This document shows, piece by piece, positions 5,417 through 7,014 of a stretch of DNA of 7,014 nucleotides. The notes under the pieces are model-generated. The model made no database searches, had not been told where the DNA came from, and worked only from the letters and a program-made list of their open reading frames with translations. A program made the position numbers and the translations under genes. Each line of letters opens with the position of its first letter. The stretch's first letter is position 1. The stretch is from Ruminococcaceae bacterium UBA5396 (GTDB taxonomy: Bacteria > Bacillota > Clostridia > Oscillospirales > Acutalibacteraceae): the NCBI GenBank assembly GCA_002410715.1, contig DHOG01000034.1, forward strand, positions 1 to 7,014. The letters run 5' to 3'.

Positions 5417-5439
5417 TATACGCATATAAAATGCGTATA
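5417..5439. promoter_or_regulatory. 9-5-9 palindrome upstream of hicAB
   Basis: TATACGCAT, a five-base spacer and ATGCGTATA are an exact 9-bp inverted repeat. It starts 4 bases after the HTH stop and lies just before the hicAB -35. The right arm is the first of three copies of ATGCGTATAA. It is a strong operator candidate; a loop of ATAAA and no T-run make it a poor terminator. Confidence 0.65.
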
Positions 5440-5445
5440 ATATCA

Positions 5446-5474
5446 TTGACATGCGTATAAAATATGCGTATAAT
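5446..5474 (+). promoter_or_regulatory. Consensus hicAB promoter with embedded repeats
   Basis: TTGACA (5446-5451), a 17-base spacer and TATAAT (5469-5474) match consensus at all 12 positions. ATGCGTATAA occurs at 5431-5440, 5451-5460 and 5464-5473; the last two fill the spacer and the -10. A promoter this strong, covered by repeats, implies tight repression, as expected of an autoregulated toxin-antitoxin operon. HicB, or the upstream HTH protein, is the probable binder. Confidence 0.85.
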
Positions 5475-5500
5475 AGTAATACAAGAAAGGGGGAGAAAAA

Positions 5501-5689
5501 TTGACGGTTCGGGAAATCATAAAAATACTTCATAATGATGGTTGGCAAGAAGTGCCGGGCAGAACAAAAGGGTCTCATATACAACTAAAGAATCCTTTAA
5601 AGCCCGGAAAAGTAACGGTTCCGAATCATTCAGGCGATCTTCCCCTTGGAACATTACGCAGCATAAAAAAACAGGCAGGACTAAAATAA
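5501..5689 (+). CDS. hicA: HicA-family mRNA interferase toxin
   Basis: A 62-aa toxin with the full HicA/YcfA dsRBD-like fold: VREIIKILHNDGW (3-15), VPGRTKGSHIQL (18-29) with the catalytic histidine H26 in GSH, then VTVPNHSGDLPLGTLRSI (38-55) and a short basic end. HicA cuts mRNA independently of the ribosome and stops growth unless bound by HicB. The catalytic His and the surrounding GSH/HSG sequences are intact, so it should be active. The start is TTG 5501, supported by AAAGGGGGAG 6-8 nt upstream. The antitoxin gene follows 33 bases later, and the operon has its own consensus promoter at 5446. Confidence 0.9.
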   Translation: MTVREIIKILHNDGWQEVPGRTKGSHIQLKNPLKPGKVTVPNHSGDLPLGTLRSIKKQAGLK

Positions 5690-5722
5690 AGTTCTGTCTA
5701 CAGCGAGAAGGGAGTTATACGT

Positions 5723-6157
5723 ATGCGCAAATTATCATATTTGGCAGTCTTCGAGCCAAGCAAGGACGGGTTTGGTGTTTATTTCCCTGATTTGCCTGGC
5801 TGTATCAGCTTTGGAAAAACATTCGAGGATGCGCAACGGGAGGCTGCCGATGCACTCGGCCTGCATCTCTATGGGATGGAAAAGGACGGTGATCCTATTC
5901 CCGAACCGTCAAAAACGCCCTCGGTTGATCCGGACACTGAGTCAGGATATTTTATCTCACCTATCACTGTATACCCTGATATGGTGCGGAATGAACTTGA
6001 TAACCGGCGGGTAAAAACAAATATCACATTGCCTGCATGGCTCAAGGACGCCGCCGAACAGCATGGAGTGAACTATTCGCGAATTCTTGAAACAGCACTC
6101 TTAGACTATCTTAATATACCAAACCATCAAACTTCACCTCAACAGGGCAAGAGATAA
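5723..6157 (+). CDS. hicB: HicB-family antitoxin with C-terminal RHH domain
   Basis: This 144-aa antitoxin neutralises HicA and should repress the operon. Residues 4-62 are the partly degraded RNase-H-like HicB domain (YLAVFEP, GVYFPDLPGC, EDAQREAADALGLHL). A proline-rich linker (DPIPEPSKTP) leads to a C-terminal ribbon-helix-helix DNA-binding domain (VKTNITLPAWLKDAAEQHG, 97-115; SRILETALLDYL, 119-130). In HicBs of this form the RHH part binds promoter palindromes. ATG 5723 follows AAGGGAG; an ATACGTAT palindrome (5717-5724) lies over the start, the same core as the promoter repeats. A terminator follows at 6167. Confidence 0.92.
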   Translation: MRKLSYLAVFEPSKDGFGVYFPDLPGCISFGKTFEDAQREAADALGLHLYGMEKDGDPIPEPSKTPSVDPDTESGYFISPITVYPDMVRNELDNRRVKTNITLPAWLKDAAEQHGVNYSRILETALLDYLNIPNHQTSPQQGKR

Positions 6158-6166
6158 AACAATAAG

Positions 6167-6245
6167 ATGTGAAATAATCTAAAGAATACTATTACGCTTG
6201 GGAGTAATAGTATTCCGAAAACGAGATTTTTATATCACATTTTTT
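6167..6245 (+). terminator. Two-layer terminator hairpin after hicB
   Basis: A perfect 12-bp stem, GAATACTATTAC and GTAATAGTATTC around an 8-base loop (6184-6215), sits inside a longer imperfect stem, ATGTGAAATAA (6167-6177) against TTATATCACAT (6230-6240), one mismatch. Six T (6240-6245) follow the outer stem. It probably ends the hicAB transcript; the strong inner stem could also be an operator. Confidence 0.68.
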
Positions 6246-6277
6246 ATATGCTCATACTTAAAGGAGTAAGAGCATAT
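6246..6277 (+). promoter_or_regulatory. Palindrome enclosing the ribosome site of HTH gene 2
   Basis: ATATGCTC (6246-6253) pairs with GAGCATAT (6270-6277); TACT/AGTA can extend it with one mismatch. AAAGGAG (6260-6266) lies in the loop and inner stem, and the ATG at 6276 overlaps the outer stem. As RNA it could hide the ribosome site; as DNA it is an operator candidate. It starts right after the terminator's last T. Confidence 0.6.
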
Positions 6278-6539
6278 GATAAAGATTTTACTGTCCCGCA
6301 AGCTGGGCGAGCTTCGCTGGACACAAGCCGATCTTGCGCGAGCAACCGGTATAAGGGCGGCAACTATCAATGCGCTCTATAATGAAGTAACTGATAGAGT
6401 AAGCCTTGACCATCTAAGCAGAATTTGTGAAGCATTGAACTGCGAGTTATCAGAGATAATGACATATGTTCCGAATAAAGTAAAAATGTCAAAAACACGG
6501 TTGGGAGATAAGGGAAAAGAGGTGTCAAAGAAAAATTAA
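6276..6539 (+). CDS. Cro/CI-type HTH regulator 2
   Basis: An 87-aa paralogue of the HTH protein at 5186, with the same order of elements: WTQADLARATG (15-25), recognition helix RAATINALYN (27-36), then LSRICEALNCELSEI (47-61). It has an extra basic tail (KVKMSKTRLGDKGKEVSKKN) after the conserved ICEALNC core. It belongs to the short YozG-like XRE group and likely binds DNA as a dimer. ATG 6276 has AAAGGAG 9 nt upstream, inside a palindrome. No clear promoter lies between the hicAB terminator and the gene, so it may depend on readthrough or an atypical promoter. A Cro/CI-like pair with regulator 1 is possible but unproven. Confidence 0.86.
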   Translation: MIKILLSRKLGELRWTQADLARATGIRAATINALYNEVTDRVSLDHLSRICEALNCELSEIMTYVPNKVKMSKTRLGDKGKEVSKKN

Positions 6540-6677
6540 GCCTTGTGATACAGTTATGATACACTCCCGAATTGAAGCCAAAAAACAATTTGTAAAATAT
6601 GCAAAGTATAAATGAAATTAGGGTAAAGTTGGACTATATAAATGTAAGTGTGCCCATGTCATGTTGAGTGGGAATGA
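6540..6677. other. AT-rich stretch with no supported gene
   Basis: The 138 bases after HTH gene 2 contain only very short open frames without ribosome sites, for example a 19-codon one at 6556. One frame reads KVGLYKCKCAHVML (from about 6624), resembling a zinc-ribbon edge, but it meets a stop soon after, so I treat it as a possible decayed remnant only. Confidence 0.4.
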
Positions 6678-6788
6678 TTTAAAAAGGCCGTAAAGCCCAG
6701 TAGTTATGCGGGTCTGCGGCTTATCAAGGTCCCCGATGGCAACGGTTTGGCAACACCGATTCCAAGATTCATAAAGAGAACTAACTGA
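6678..6788 (+). pseudogene. 3'-end fragment of an unknown gene
   Basis: An open stretch encodes 36 residues, including VKPSSYAGLRLIKVPDG and PIPRFIKRTN, with natural composition. It is preceded by a TGA at 6675 and has no start or ribosome site. Its stop lies inside the stem of a terminator, the normal place for the end of an intact gene. This suggests the tail of a lost gene with its original terminator. The parent family is not recognised; a mobile-element enzyme is one possibility. Confidence 0.35.
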
Positions 6789-6815
6789 TTTTAACTGATC
6801 AGTTAGCTCTCTTTT
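6775..6815 (+). terminator. Intrinsic terminator with the fragment's stop in its stem
   Basis: AGAGA-A-CTAACTGA pairs with TCAGTTAG-C-TCTCT (one mismatch) around a 10-base loop, followed by TTTT (6812-6815) then ATT. It closes the plus-strand fragment before it. Confidence 0.75.
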
Positions 6816-6828
6816 ATTGTAGAACGAA

Positions 6829-6851
6829 AACTCCCGGCTGTGCCGGGAGTT
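6829..6851. terminator. Stable 10-bp hairpin
   Basis: AACTCCCGGC and GCCGGGAGTT form a perfect stem with a TGT loop. On the plus strand it is followed by CAAAAAAAA, not T; on the minus strand by TTTTCG. A minus-strand terminator is possible, as is a site left at a junction. Confidence 0.5.
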
Positions 6852-6974
6852 CAAAAAAAATTTGTTGATATTCTGCGCGAAGCAATCCCAAAAGGAGGGG
6901 ACAGAATTACTGTAAATGTTGACAACGTCAGAACAAAAATCAGAAAAATGGAAGATAGCCTGTTTGTTGATTAA
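6852..6974 (+). pseudogene. 3'-end fragment of a second unknown gene
   Basis: About 40 codons encode KKFVDILREAIPKGGDRITV, then NVDNVRTKIRKMEDSLFVD and a TAA, with good protein-like composition and a helix, turn, strand, helix pattern. The frame is open back to 6807 but only through the hairpin, and no start or ribosome site is seen, so it looks like the tail of a gene whose front is missing. A final GC-rich hairpin follows at 6991. I do not recognise the family. Confidence 0.4.
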
Positions 6975-6990
6975 AAATTAATACGATTTT

Positions 6991-7014
6991 CCCCGCTGGC
7001 TGAGGCTGGCGGGG
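6991..7014 (+). terminator. Hairpin at the window edge, possible terminator
   Basis: CCCCGC and GCGGGG form a stem with an inner GC/GC pair after a TG/TG mismatch. It lies 17 bases after the TAA of the preceding fragment. Any T-run would be beyond the window, so its role as a terminator cannot be confirmed. Confidence 0.5.

Noticed and set aside
5417..5474. ATGCGTATAA repeats as a CRISPR array
   Set aside because: The three units are only 10 bases and 10 and 3 bases apart, with no spacers of CRISPR size and no cas genes. They are operator-like.
6556..6615. 19-codon open frame (MIHSRIEAKK...)
   Set aside because: No ribosome site, too short, and no context to support it.
6712..6760. tRNA-like GC-rich segment
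   Set aside because: No cloverleaf, T-loop or acceptor stem can be formed; it reads better as a coding fragment.

Overview
The window looks like the late end of a temperate phage or prophage from a low-to-mid GC Firmicute, most likely a class Clostridia gut bacterium. The evidence is strong AGGAGG-like ribosome sites, TTGACA/TATAAT promoters, TTG starts, intrinsic terminators with U-tracts, a GH25 endolysin next to holin-like genes, and many very small tightly packed genes. The genus is an inference and cannot be fixed from the sequence alone.

Bases 1-1567 hold the right-hand part of a diversity-generating retroelement (DGR). The first ~36 bases look like the adenine-poor 3' end of a variable or template repeat (reading frame ...VGFRAAL). 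A GC-rich hairpin with a 4-nt loop follows, then a full-length reverse transcriptase (181-1527) with the DGR-type GxxxSQ motif and a YMDD active site. Two back-to-back intrinsic terminators close the cassette. The diversified target gene, and either the template or the variable repeat, must lie to the left of the window.

Bases 1642-3799 are a plus-strand lysis cassette: a 59-aa small protein, a GH25 lysozyme overlapping it by 8 nt, a small single-span membrane protein, and an LLH-like holin candidate, ending at a strong terminator (3757-3799).

Bases 3789-5013 carry five small minus-strand genes of unknown function that read towards the lysis cassette. They share one promoter at 5053-5081. 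Inside this operon, on the opposite strand, is a candidate ~75-nt RNA with its own extended -10 element and terminator (about 4255-4331).

Bases 5014-6539 are a regulatory and toxin-antitoxin block on the plus strand: a small Cro/CI-type HTH protein, the mRNA-interferase toxin HicA, its antitoxin HicB, and a second HTH paralogue. Divergent promoters at ~5050-5165 and the consensus hicAB promoter at 5446-5474 are filled with related CGTAT/CGTAA half-sites. This suggests one regulator, either the first HTH protein or HicB, controls the minus-strand operon, the HTH gene and hicAB together. The second HTH gene follows a terminator directly and has its ribosome site inside a palindrome.

Bases 6540-7014 hold no intact gene. 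They contain two short 3'-end-like coding fragments, each with hairpins, and look like a decayed junction.
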